From assembly GCA_016710275.1 (NCBI GenBank), contig JADJXS010000001.1, forward strand, positions 1,860,001 to 1,924,000: a stretch of 64,000 nucleotides of DNA, in the 5' to 3' direction. This stretch comes from Phycisphaerales bacterium (GTDB lineage: Bacteria; Planctomycetota; Phycisphaerae; UBA1845; Fen-1342). A model generated the notes under the pieces. The model worked only from the letters and a program-made list of their open reading frames with translations. It had not been told where the DNA came from and ran no database searches. Both the position numbers and the translations under genes were made by a program. Shown here piece after piece: positions 17,201 through 23,173 of the stretch (position 1 is its first letter; every line of letters begins with the position of its first letter).

Positions 17201-19148
17201 CGGTACGTTCCCGCGCGGCGCATTGAACTTCACGCGCGGCACCTACGTTGAGTTGGAGCTGCGCGGCGACGACGCGGCGGTGCTGATCGACGACTGGGAT
17301 CCGCAGATTTATTGCCTCGCCTGCGCGGATCTCAACGGTTCGCAGGGAGTGGATCCGCTCGACTATCTCGTCCTGCTCAGCGAAACCGGCTCTTCGCTCG
17401 ATCCTCTTGATCCCGACGCAAATCGACCCTGCCTCGACGCCGGGCTAACCGGCGATCGCTATGTCGATCTGCACGACCTGCTCAGTTGGGACACCTGGCT
17501 CAACGGTTCGCAGCTCAACGCCTGCGGCGTCGGCGGGATCGCCGGCGGCTGCGGTGCCCCTGCGACGCCCGTCACGGGCCTCACGGCCGAGGGGCTGCTC
17601 ATCGCCGGCAAGCCGAACAGCGCCGGCTTCGAGGATCGCCTCTTCCCCGTCACGCTCGGCGGGGCCTGCGACGGCGCAGCGCGTCTGCCGGCCAGTGAGT
17701 CGGATCCGGCGGCCTGCCATCGCTCGAACGGGCGGCTGGTCCGCGATGCCGGCGGCCGGCTCTACCAGATTCACGCCAACCAGGGGCTGATCCGGCTGGA
17801 CACGGCCCAGGCCGCGCTCGCTCCGGGTGTGGATACCTCGACGCCGATTCCGGGAGCGACCGTTCGCGTCGGGATGCAACTCACCGGGCCCAGCCCTTAC
17901 GGCGGAATCGACTTCGTGGGCGTGCCGTTGCTCGACGTGGCGTTCCACCCGACGCTCAGCGACGTGGTGTTCGTCGCGCCGGTCATCGTGACGGAACCGG
18001 GAGATCCGCTCGGCGTCGGTCGGCCCTACAAGGCGGCCGCGAAGCTGCAATTGCTCGGCGGCGGGGCGTTCAACGTGCTGGAGGTCTACGGAACGAACCC
18101 GGCCGATCCGGCTTCCGGCGTTTCGGTCAATGCGGTCGACTTTAGAGAGATCATCTACGAGCCGGACTACACGCGCATCCGCGAGATTGACGTTGACGAT
18201 CGCGGGAACGTCTACGTCCTGGCCACGCAGTTCGTCAACCAGAACAACTACCTGCTGATCTACACCGAAGGCGGTGGTAACGCCTCGCGCCGCATTATCA
18301 ACCTGGAATCGGCGCTTCCGTCGGCGGGGTTGGGAGGTGCACTGCTGAGCGGCCCGTCCCAGATACTCGTCTCGCGCCACGCCGCGGATCGCCTCTACCT
18401 GGCGCAAACGGTCTACGAGGACGCCACCGAGATCGTCCGTGTGGCGCGTTGCAGCATCGTGCGCAGCGGGGACGCCGCAACCGGCATCTCGCTGCACAGC
18501 GTGCTGGACTTGAACGCGTCAGCCGCCGCCGCCGGCGACGTCGGAAATGGCTATGCCGCACTGCCCGTCGCGCTGGTGGAGCACCCGGCCGATGGCCGCA
18601 TCTTCGCCGTCGGCTACATTCAGCCGGTCGTGTCGCGTGACCTCTCAATCACGGACCTGGAATATCTGCAGATGTTCGGCCCCGGCGCCGGGCTGGCGTC
18701 GCGGGCGTGGCTGGCGGAGTTCAGCGCTGCGCAGAGCGGGGCGGTCACGGCCGCATCGCTGGGCTGCAACTCGCTGGCACTGCCGCTGAGCATCGAATAT
18801 GTCCCGCCGCCGGCGCCCCCGCCGCAGGCCTGCTGCCTGACCGGCGGCGCTTGTCAATCTCTGACGGCCGGCGCCTGCGCAACCGCCGGCGGCACGGCTC
18901 AAGGCATTGGCAGCGTGTGCACGCCCAATCCCTGTCCGCCGGCCTACCCGCCGGGAGACATGAACTGCGACGGCGTGTTCAACAACTTCGACATCGACCC
19001 GTTCGTCCTGGCGCTGGTCGATCCGGGGACCTGGGAGGCGAACTACCCCGATTGTCCGATTTCCAATGGAGACATGAACGGCGACAACGCCTTCAACAAC
19101 TTCGACATCGACCCCTTCGTGAATTGCCTGGTGAACGGCTGCGATTGA
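5271..19148 (+). CDS. Giant secreted multi-repeat protein (kelch-like, beta-helix, dockerin-like)
   Basis: One uninterrupted frame of 4,625 codons. Residues 1-50 form a long signal peptide (cleavage after AAPVRA). Residues about 245-920 carry some 14 repeats of the form LAVYNGELYAGGAFSSAGG..IARWNG..W..LG, a kelch-like propeller pattern. Five modules of about 540 residues start near 925, 1468, 2021, 2564 and 3090. Each opens with a strand like YVDADASGADDGTSW, continues through YGGFAGTE, LSGDL and ENS.HV, runs into parallel beta-helix GGA/NC.F..N repeats, and ends with SPAIDAGS..DVDGDGN..E..P.D. After the fifth module come a beta-rich region and a dockerin-like pair near 4017. A strand-rich stretch follows, then a Cys-rich segment (QACCLTGGACQ), and two more calcium loops (GDMNCDG.FNNFDIDPF) close the protein. 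ATG 5271 has GACAGGAG at 5256-5263. Likely surface or extracellular; function unknown. Confidence 0.88.
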   Translation: MNLRMPNPEPRQRARRLTAIDTWLRFPRAIGGAPVWIVVIATAFAAPVRAEIVCADGDVVATAVPSNADGVLDTACRIWVFEERQGRALAAALTVQAVEPGLYDAPGALVAVEIPAGTRVKSHYVYASGCGSTVSGSVTFDDDILGVIVTTGPLNASNGLGATAVSYPTLAQTGAGFELSAAGDRFTIEANHRTLTLVASTVAESDGDQLRVITAAAPDYVPRGWSRRLLAPRSKDAHVAALFVRNEAGVDVLYAGGQFSTAGGSTQVANIARYNGSSWSALGGGINGKVHALAEYNGELIAAGVFSSAGGIPVNNIARWNGAAWAPLGAGLPDDVSTLAVYNGELYAGGAFSSAGGRFTGGFDRLARWNGTTWNSVGAGFNNAVVTLAVHDGALYIGGAFTFAGSNFVARWDGATLSGVGGGMGNGVNALVSYNGALHAGTLINPGASAWMFDGVNWQALGAGLSSHVYEMCVHNGELYALGMFGNINGVGAANHIARWNGLSWSAAGTGVPAAARLGENCAMASFGGNLILSAMSQGYDSNIGSPVPTESAFGGLGRWNGSDWATYASGVSHEQPGAGGLHLGPFAMTALNGDLFGVGVFNHAGDTSARNAARFNLRDWSGPRWSALGSGLTHTTYWMENPQAVSTYGSSVVALGTFTHAGGAPASNIAAWNGASWSALGAGLDAVGYVALEHEGSLYVGGAFNNAGGVAAPKIARWDGAQWHAVGGSVTAGSYVIDLAVFEDELVACGAFTEIGGVSAAGIARWNGMTWTSMGAADGLLIGVQSYAGKLYLGGRFRHIDSVPAAGIAAWDGATWSAVGRGIDLAAQDQFIGVQDFAVHDGELIVSGNFASAGGSLSPRIARWNGCTWLPVERGLGLHSLYDVVSVDDGLGSGPGLYVSGAFWTTGDSDTRGLVRWGRGAGASRLYVDADASPGGDGESWAGAFQTLQQALTVAEMSGGVVSEIWMAEGVYRPAGPGGNREASFVLVDGVSIYGGFAGTEADLSERTMDPGTGRPALQTVLSGDLNGNDGPNFTGRSENSLHVLIASGVSAATVMDGLVVRGGNADLFTSGPAHQGGGLFAQNGSPTIENSLFTSNRAGDGGAMWFDGFCAVTLRNVEVSDNSGFTSRAGVVLSGNSGGPYAAVLIEDCLIARNVTPATVSGTSAGVNVQSAAARIQRCTFEENTAGRGSALSVSGGAPIIVSECTFSRNVASGPTSFCVGGAIRLSNLSAGATVQNCRFYGNLAQNGADGRAGAISITNDSPSVRVVNCAFVGNGAENGGAILSENTSSSIRNCTFVDNRATVSGGAMRMTHPTTNGSLWNSVLWANSDSGGSVGGTSQVDVAGGAANVSYSLVSGGFSGAGNLDANPQFVRLPSPGLDGNWDGVNDDYGDLRPQSASPAIDAGSNALVGLDGADMDNDGNVAEATPFDLGRRPRFREIITAPNVGAGTAPLVDMGAYESFAGPVLVDASPSGQWPESVTSLQEALAFVRQFAPEASEIWIADGVYRPDDHAGVITPGDRDASFDLPEGVALYGGFSGNETARAQRNPALYVSVLSGDLLGDDSPSWDARDGLPANITENSRHVVTVADRAEVTLDGLTITGGFADAAADVPHGGGLFWENSGGLLRDVRVVRNVAAEQGGGAMIRSLPGSPLRAVLVEACTVESNLAAAGSGGGLHVSMSTSTASIRETLFEHNHAAQGGALSIHTGTTGSSVRDCAFTENQATGDGGALVLQPGTSAIAVVSCGFLRNAATGAGADGGAFAMYSGIGRLINCRFYGNMAGDRGGAIRGPGAFGASTFEVVNGAFVGNSARLGGAVANSSADQPGSTSSKYMNCTIVNNVATEFGGGMWNGEEDSGSITPSSPEVRNGIFWKNSDSQPAGSASQILTVSGSLSITDSIIYGGWSNANLRVLGLPPHFVRYPSPGADGQWDGVDDDYGDLRLYRGSPAINRARTIYIPADVADIDGNLNTTEPTPLDADGNSRFINDACMAATGTGTGALADLGAFERVPAAGPSQAILFVDASATGANDGTSWGDAYTDLAEALCLAANAGGVQEVWVASGTYVPSSRQDRADTISLPPNIAVYGGFAGHETLRSQRDAVANQTILSGDLHGDDDAGPYDPAFPPPLTWSENSIHVVSAVEATGWRLDGFTITRGHAGILDVNERADDGAGIYLRAGAGTIANCRVVENVAVDAGGGIHASRISPTLASQIVLTDCTVERNRAARGGAVSYLDGTGVLERCVLRNNRGTFRAGGAELSGDGLRTLRDCEVSENFGASAGGLHIDGNADIITTRLERNVAGSGAGGGANCFERTIRFYGCRFLGNTAAVAGGGAIRAPRGETRIGTLVVANCEFVGNTAPAGGAILIPQMVVAGSTASIVNCTFSENIASGAGGGINCGGSGSSGLPLNPVIANSLFWNNRDSGGSGSAAQIAVALGAPLVDYSLVGGGWVGGTENVSGDPLFRRAPNAGPGGLWDGVNDDYGDLRLGYRSAALDAGDVASLPADAADVDRDGNTAEPLPLDLAGAARVVDIPCSGAGGEQPGGAVDIGAREAFLPAPQRVVYVDADASGADDGTSWSDAYNDLNWALCAASAAGGVIEEIWIAEGEYVPTFRRVASATPQQRALSFELPSNVALLGGFAGGELAAAQRSTDATRVVLSGDLVGDDDEFDFPDGVTWGDNSLHVLATSSATGTLLDTLTIRGGNADGGSGADANGGGLLLTGSATVSLANCRLTLNSAGLGGGLHASNTSEATLTGCTLLRNHARDDGGAVYVASASSSGFSELRDCTLERNTAVDGGGAVWAAGVGRMYIIGSMLRLNAADRGGGAFAGGSGGALHVVSSTFEGNAATQYGGGLALVGASPLSTITNGVFVGNATFDNSDGGQESGAGVYLHAGGLTITNSTFAYNTAYGTSAVGGGIHRIEPAPLTVANSIFWGNLDGSGVTSEAQVRFGPPSSPSILVSHSTVQGGFPGTGASISSADPLFRSTPAVGVGGFFADNPATMGVDESSGANYGNLRLADNGTPSPAIDAGSDMLLVADVADVDCDGNRVEMIPLDRDAGIRRLDFIPGDAVVDQGAYETGAGVLTRIYVNAGATPGGDGATWETAFDNLRDALAASVAGGCAATEFWVARGTYMPDGGRTPFGGAHLPSGAPDRSATFQLVNGFVLLGGFVGNETSADQRNPKLHITTLSGDLDGDGFAPGENSHHVVTGTATDAGAILDGFTITGGAADNAPGAGFLAASGGPLLRNCRIEGSVGACAPDFAVSGAVVALDGVSISAAGGGASAAQSTLDVQGGLFLQSGSLHSFGNTITGPGTVHLDSGSTLRVAAGPACGSALATAAGGALGAVGAGAQVFSPASAELPERWEISPPGAALHDWRISGPTRRWIVAPTGLDGATLTWSASPLVTDLSSGGRADGRFAAGGVVEVSGAVYDETGGSPVHLYTGLLLRARVSAFRVRETSAGSDVLEFVAGERPLLTPVEGFLLDNDEGFQLSGAQFATLVAPAALAPITAFGGAAAITLSDAAELSLAPANPVQGETVLRGRVSGTGQIAIDPGARLAIRDGGLIDLSGNSPGAICEDPSLSQLWGQIGVEGTLVVEDATIQNSKVEVALADLLGQPQIVHNDIRLIDTVEAGPQSRAFGGEFFVRTGATIRCNVITSFGDRYLDLDPDPQNRNPNIYDNLIRVIITQGANGSRGELLELRTQDFDHGVGGGASGAYPLANSAGYDDAFALDVLEVRPGAKVNLTNRQGFVFQPPGSPFPEALYVRQLILREDAVLNVGLQRLYYQSLVMESGARIVDIPVLGFSLKVIAMEDATEFDVRVRMRRRDPADVQPPAPPFREGAMLRVAAPIPPGSQNPVGDPSNHAMLMRTRDAGSGSLNAASVAAHGAFARAAEADVVVAFRYRFVAPTIQSGTGAGELVVYLADDPELRDATRLAEPGYADRFKEIARVRPPTDPTRPGGLSSGEFATFYGTFPRGALNFTRGTYVELELRGDDAAVLIDDWDPQIYCLACADLNGSQGVDPLDYLVLLSETGSSLDPLDPDANRPCLDAGLTGDRYVDLHDLLSWDTWLNGSQLNACGVGGIAGGCGAPATPVTGLTAEGLLIAGKPNSAGFEDRLFPVTLGGACDGAARLPASESDPAACHRSNGRLVRDAGGRLYQIHANQGLIRLDTAQAALAPGVDTSTPIPGATVRVGMQLTGPSPYGGIDFVGVPLLDVAFHPTLSDVVFVAPVIVTEPGDPLGVGRPYKAAAKLQLLGGGAFNVLEVYGTNPADPASGVSVNAVDFREIIYEPDYTRIREIDVDDRGNVYVLATQFVNQNNYLLIYTEGGGNASRRIINLESALPSAGLGGALLSGPSQILVSRHAADRLYLAQTVYEDATEIVRVARCSIVRSGDAATGISLHSVLDLNASAAAAGDVGNGYAALPVALVEHPADGRIFAVGYIQPVVSRDLSITDLEYLQMFGPGAGLASRAWLAEFSAAQSGAVTAASLGCNSLALPLSIEYVPPPAPPPQACCLTGGACQSLTAGACATAGGTAQGIGSVCTPNPCPPAYPPGDMNCDGVFNNFDIDPFVLALVDPGTWEANYPDCPISNGDMNGDNAFNNFDIDPFVNCLVNGCD

Positions 19149-19176
19149 CGCGGGTGGCGGTGGAGAAAATGGCGAG

Positions 19177-20526
19177 TCAGCTGTCGCGGCCGCTGCGCGG
19201 CATGGCGGCTGCGCGGCCGCTGCGCTCGCGAAACAGCAGCCGGATGGGCACTTCGGCGAAGGGCAGCAGCTCACGCAGCCGGCCTTCCATGAAGCGGCGG
19301 TAGTCCTCGCGCACCAGTTCCGGCCGGTTGCAGAAGCAGACGATCGTCGGCGGGGCGACCGAAATCTGGGTCGCGTAATACACCTTGATCGCCTTGGCGC
19401 CGGCCTTCGCAGACGGGTTGCGCTCCCCCAGCACTTCCTCGATCGCGGCATTGAGCTTTCCGGTTGTCACGCGCGTTCGCGCCTGGCGATGCAGCGCCTG
19501 CGCCACGTCCACGGCGGCCTGCACGTTTTTTCCGCTGGCGGCCGTGACGCAGACGATCGGCGCATACCGCAGGTGCGGGAGCGTGCCGCCGAGATACTCG
19601 GCGAAATCGGAGGTCGTGGCGCGATCCGCAACCAGATCCCACTTGTTCAGCGTGATGACGACCGGCTTGAATTCATCGAGCACGGCCCGCCCCAGCTTCA
19701 GGTCCACTTCGCCGATGGGCACGGTCGCGTCAATCAGCAGCATCACCACGTCGGCGCGCTGAATCGAGCGCAGCGCGCGGGTGTAGGAGTAGAAGTCGAT
19801 CTCGTCCATCTTGCGCTTCTTGCGCACGCCGGCGGTGTCGATCGCGACGAATTCCGCCCCGTCGCGCGTGAAGCGCACGTCCACCGCGTCGCGCGTGGTG
19901 CCCGGCGTCTCGCTGACGATCACGCGCGGCTCGCCCGCCAGCGCGTTGACGAACGTGCTCTTGCCCGCGTTGCGCTTGCCGACGATCGCCAGCTTCATCA
20001 CCGGCTCGGCCGGCGCCTGGCTCGCCGCGCTGCCCAGCCGGTCCACGATCTCGTCCAGCAGCTCCATCCGCCCGCGCGCGTGCTTCGCGGAAAACTCGAT
20101 CATCGAGGAGATGCCCAGTCGCGCGAAGCCGGCCGCCTCGGTCACCAGCGATTGCACGTCCACCTTGTTCACGACCAGGATGATCGGCTTGCCGGTCGTG
20201 CGCAGCCGCTGCACCACGGTCTGGTCGAGGGGGGTGATGCCGTCGCGAACGTCCGTGAGAAAGAGGATCAGGTCGGCGCGTTCGATGGCGAAGTGTATCT
20301 GCTCCTCGACGTGCGACTCCAGCCGGTCGTCGTCGATGATGCCGATGCCGCCGGTGTCCATCAGCTCGAAGAAATGCTCGCGATGCTCGATGATGGTGCT
20401 GACGCGATCGCGGGTGATGCCGGCGCGGGGGTCCACGATGCTGATGCGCTGCCCGGCGAGCAGGTTGAGCATCGAGCTTTTGCCGACGTTGGGGCGGCCG
20501 ATGATGGCGACAATCGGAAGCGACAT
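19177..20526 (-). CDS. der: Ribosome-associated GTPase Der (EngA)
   Basis: Essential tandem GTPase needed for maturation of the 50S ribosomal subunit. The 449-residue protein has two G domains. The first has GRPNVGKSS, DTGG and NKVD; the second has GKRNAGKST, DTAG and NKWD. A C-terminal KH-like domain (KVYYATQISVAPPTIVCFCN) follows. Length and order match the family. The gene is 39 bases downstream of the isochorismatase-fold gene on the same strand, so the two may be co-transcribed. It is convergent with the giant gene, 28 bases away. Confidence 0.96.
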   Translation of the reverse strand: MSLPIVAIIGRPNVGKSSMLNLLAGQRISIVDPRAGITRDRVSTIIEHREHFFELMDTGGIGIIDDDRLESHVEEQIHFAIERADLILFLTDVRDGITPLDQTVVQRLRTTGKPIILVVNKVDVQSLVTEAAGFARLGISSMIEFSAKHARGRMELLDEIVDRLGSAASQAPAEPVMKLAIVGKRNAGKSTFVNALAGEPRVIVSETPGTTRDAVDVRFTRDGAEFVAIDTAGVRKKRKMDEIDFYSYTRALRSIQRADVVMLLIDATVPIGEVDLKLGRAVLDEFKPVVITLNKWDLVADRATTSDFAEYLGGTLPHLRYAPIVCVTAASGKNVQAAVDVAQALHRQARTRVTTGKLNAAIEEVLGERNPSAKAGAKAIKVYYATQISVAPPTIVCFCNRPELVREDYRRFMEGRLRELLPFAEVPIRLLFRERSGRAAAMPRSGRDS

Positions 20527-20565
20527 GCCGGGATTCTACGGCACATCGCGGAGTTGCGCCGCGAT

Positions 20566-21234
20566 TTACGCCACCGAACGCCGCCGACGACCGCGGAGCG
20601 AGGAGGCCCGGCCGGTGCGCGCCGCGGCCGCCTGGATGTACTCGTCCGTGTTCTGAAGCTGGCAGCCCTTGGCTTCGAGCTGGCGGGCCGCCATCTGCGC
20701 GTCCGGCTCGCTCCAGAATCCGCACGCATCCGTGACGATCGCCGCCTTGCGGCCGCGCAGCAGCAGCCCCAGCACCAGCAGGCGGATCGAGACTTCGAGC
20801 GGAACGCCGAAGATCACGAACCGCCCGGCCGGCATTTCGGTGAGCAGGCGGTCGAGCTTGGGGTTTGTGAAGGGGTCGCGGTGGCGTTTGACGAGGATCG
20901 CTTGCTGGTATCGTTCGAGCAGATCGAGCGGCACGCTCAGGGAATTGTCCGATTCGACGATGATCCGCCGCGGCAGCAGGCTGCACGGCACCTTGGCCTG
21001 CCCGAGTGTGCCCAGCACGCATTCTCCGATCGGCAGCCCGCGGACCTCATCCGGCCGGCGGGCGTCGACGCAGGAAAGCGTCGGCACCTTCTCCCATCGC
21101 GCAAACGCGATCAGGCGCTTGACGTTTCTGCCGACGTCGGCGGCATTGACGCAGGGGTGCGCACCGGCGGAGGCCAGGTAGTCCCGCTGGGTGCAGACAT
21201 CGACGAACACGTCGCAATTTGAAAGCGTGCCCAC
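20566..21234 (-). CDS. Isochorismatase-fold hydrolase lacking the usual nucleophile
   Basis: The protein matches the cysteine-hydrolase/isochorismatase fold: a first-strand acidic motif CDVFVDVCTQRDYL with Asp at residue 12, a lysine in LVKRHRDPF at about 116, and the GVPLEVSIRLLVLGLLLRG segment followed by IVTDACG. In family members with thiol chemistry the middle segment carries the catalytic Cys (often D.CV). Here the aligned position is Ser (about residue 149), so hydrolysis by the standard mechanism is doubtful. GTG at 21234 is chosen because GGAGG lies five bases upstream (complement of 21240-21244) and the conserved domain starts at once. An ATG at 21360 would add 42 poorly conserved residues. 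It lies just upstream of der. Confidence 0.7.
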   Translation of the reverse strand: MGTLSNCDVFVDVCTQRDYLASAGAHPCVNAADVGRNVKRLIAFARWEKVPTLSCVDARRPDEVRGLPIGECVLGTLGQAKVPCSLLPRRIIVESDNSLSVPLDLLERYQQAILVKRHRDPFTNPKLDRLLTEMPAGRFVIFGVPLEVSIRLLVLGLLLRGRKAAIVTDACGFWSEPDAQMAARQLEAKGCQLQNTDEYIQAAAARTGRASSLRGRRRRSVA

Positions 21235-21690
21235 GACAACCTCCGACGGGAGCACGGGTTCCCGCTCGCGCGATGCGAATGCAGCACGCGAGGCCGAAGT
21301 GTGTGCGGCGAGGCCGGCGCTTCGCGAATTGCGAACCGCCGTGAAGTCTCCGTACTTCAAGAAAAACCCGCTCCGTGGGTGTCGCGCTCGCCCGAGTTCC
21401 CGGCGATCGACGACTTGCGCGCGGCGCGGACCCGCCTAGGGGCCGACGGGATCATGCTACGGTTCCACGCCTGACGTGAGCGGACAGCGCAATCCGCCGA
21501 TGCTTCTTTCGTCTCCGTCGCGAATCTTAGCTGTCCCCCGACTGGCCTGCAACAAAAATCTGGATTCTCAAAGGGTTTATGGCGGTTTGCGGGCGCGGGT
21601 CAGATAACCCGTTTTGCTCGACTTGCGCACCGCCCATCGATCGCTCGACGCAGGCAGAGCACAGGTCGCGTTCCGCGTATACTCCGCCCG
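21235..21690. other. Divergent intergenic region
   Basis: 456 bases between the divergent isochorismatase-fold gene and parA. The left part could belong to a longer form of the isochorismatase-fold gene if the ATG at 21360 is used. The right part is comparatively AT-rich around 21550-21585 and presumably holds the parA promoter. I see no RNA gene or strong repeat. Confidence 0.5.
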
Positions 21691-22659
21691 ATGCGTGCCA
21701 TTGCAGTATTGAATCAGAAGGGCGGCGTCGGCAAGACCACCACGGCGGTGAACCTGGCGGCCGCCCTCGCGCGCGACGGGCAGCGCGTGCTGCTGCTCGA
21801 TCTCGATCCGCAGGGCCACGCCACGCTGCACGTCGGCCTCGAATTGCCGGAAGACGCTCTCACCGTCTACGACGTGTTCGTGCGCGGCGCGGCCATCGCC
21901 GAAACCGCGCGCATGGTCACCGATCGGATGGCGATTGCACCCGCCCACATCGACCTCGTCGGCGCCGAGGTCGAACTCTGCGACCAGGAGAACCGCGAGC
22001 ACGTGCTGGCCCGCACGCTCGGTCCCTACGCGGAGCATTTTGACTATGTGATTATCGACTGTGCCCCGTCGCTGGGGCTGCTCACGATCAACGCGCTCAC
22101 CGCGGCGCGCGAGGTCATCATTCCGCTTCAGCCGCACTTCCTCGCACTGCAGGGGCTTGGTCGCCTGCTTCAGACCACCGCCGGCGTGCGGGCGGCATTC
22201 GCCTCCGACCTGCGGATTCTCGGCGTCGTCATGTGCATGTTTGAGCGCGGAACAAAGCTCGGACAGGAGGTCGTCCGCGACGTGCAGGGTTTTCTTGCCG
22301 CCGCCGACGCGGCCGATCCGTGGTATGGCGCGGTTGTGTTCGAGACGCAGATCCGGCGCAACATCAAGTTGGCCGAGGCGCCCAGCTTCGGAAAGACCAT
22401 TTTCGATTACGCCCCCGTCAGCCACGGCGCGGAGGACTATCTCGCCCTCGCGCGCGAAATTCACGCTGCGCGCGTTCCCGCCGACGGGGAACTGACCCGC
22501 GCAGCGCGCGACGCGCGCGAGCTGCTGCCGCCGGCCTCGGCTCCCGTTGATCCTGCCATGCGCCCGAGTTCCGAGGGAATCGGCGCCGCCGGCGGCGCGA
22601 CCGCGGCGGCAGCGCACGAAGCGGCCGGGTACGCCGGTGCCGACGATGCCCGGAACTGA
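21691..22659 (+). CDS. parA: ParA/Soj-family ATPase
   Basis: The 322-residue deviant Walker A ATPase of the chromosome-partition family has NQKGGVGKTTTAVNLAAAL at residues 6-24 (signature lysines and KGGVGKTT), LLLDLDPQGHAT for the switch I aspartates, VIIDCAPSLG for Walker B, and the late GAVVFETQIRRNIKLAEAPS segment typical of Soj. The C-terminal 60 residues are Ala/Pro-rich and not part of the fold. No parB gene or canonical parS site lies next to it. The end overlaps the downstream VanZ-family gene by 14 bases, suggesting one transcript with nadA. Confidence 0.93.
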   Translation: MRAIAVLNQKGGVGKTTTAVNLAAALARDGQRVLLLDLDPQGHATLHVGLELPEDALTVYDVFVRGAAIAETARMVTDRMAIAPAHIDLVGAEVELCDQENREHVLARTLGPYAEHFDYVIIDCAPSLGLLTINALTAAREVIIPLQPHFLALQGLGRLLQTTAGVRAAFASDLRILGVVMCMFERGTKLGQEVVRDVQGFLAAADAADPWYGAVVFETQIRRNIKLAEAPSFGKTIFDYAPVSHGAEDYLALAREIHAARVPADGELTRAARDARELLPPASAPVDPAMRPSSEGIGAAGGATAAAAHEAAGYAGADDARN

Positions 22660-23170
22660 CCCATCCACCCGATCGCGTCCACCGTCCGTTTCATCGGGGC
22701 ACGCCGGCCGGCCCCCCGCGCCTCCTCATTCGCACGAGACCGCCGTCCGAAGCCGGCGCAAGGCGGGCCGCCCGGCCATCACGCTGGCCGCTTATTGGAT
22801 ACTCCTGTTCGCCGCCACGCATTATCCGCGCGTCGAGCTGCGGGGACTGCCGCAACAGTCTGACAAGTGGGTCCACTTTCTCGCCTACGCGTTGCTCGCG
22901 TGGCTGTTCTGGCGATGGTGGCGGGGGAGCGGTCGCGCGAACGCGGGGATGGTGACGATCGTAGTTCTAAGTGCGTACGCCGCCATTGACGAGTGGACAC
23001 AGGGATTTGTCGGCCGTGGGACGGATTCCGCCGACTGGCTGGCCGACGTGGCGGGCGTGTGTGCGGTGGTCGGGCTGCTGGAGTGTCGGCGCTGGCGGGC
23101 CGGCCGGGCCGATAGAATGCGCAGCGGCGCCGATGATGCGGGTGGGCGCGCCGGTGCAAACAGGGATTGA
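22646..23170 (+). CDS. VanZ-family membrane protein
   Basis: The 174-residue protein has a basic, proline-rich N-terminus and three to four membrane helices. The VanZ-type motifs are a helix with ILLFAATHYP, DKWVHFLAYALLAWLFW, and AAIDEWTQGFVGRGTDSADWLADVAGV, which carries the conserved D-E..Q.F..GR..D..D...N/D..G pattern. VanZ relatives are linked to glycopeptide tolerance in some Gram-positives, but most have no known role. ATG 22646 lies inside the parA end and the gene stops three bases before nadA, so it is the middle gene of a tight three-gene unit. Confidence 0.82.
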   Translation: MPGTDPSTRSRPPSVSSGHAGRPPAPPHSHETAVRSRRKAGRPAITLAAYWILLFAATHYPRVELRGLPQQSDKWVHFLAYALLAWLFWRWWRGSGRANAGMVTIVVLSAYAAIDEWTQGFVGRGTDSADWLADVAGVCAVVGLLECRRWRAGRADRMRSGADDAGGRAGANRD

Positions 23171-23173
23171 TCG

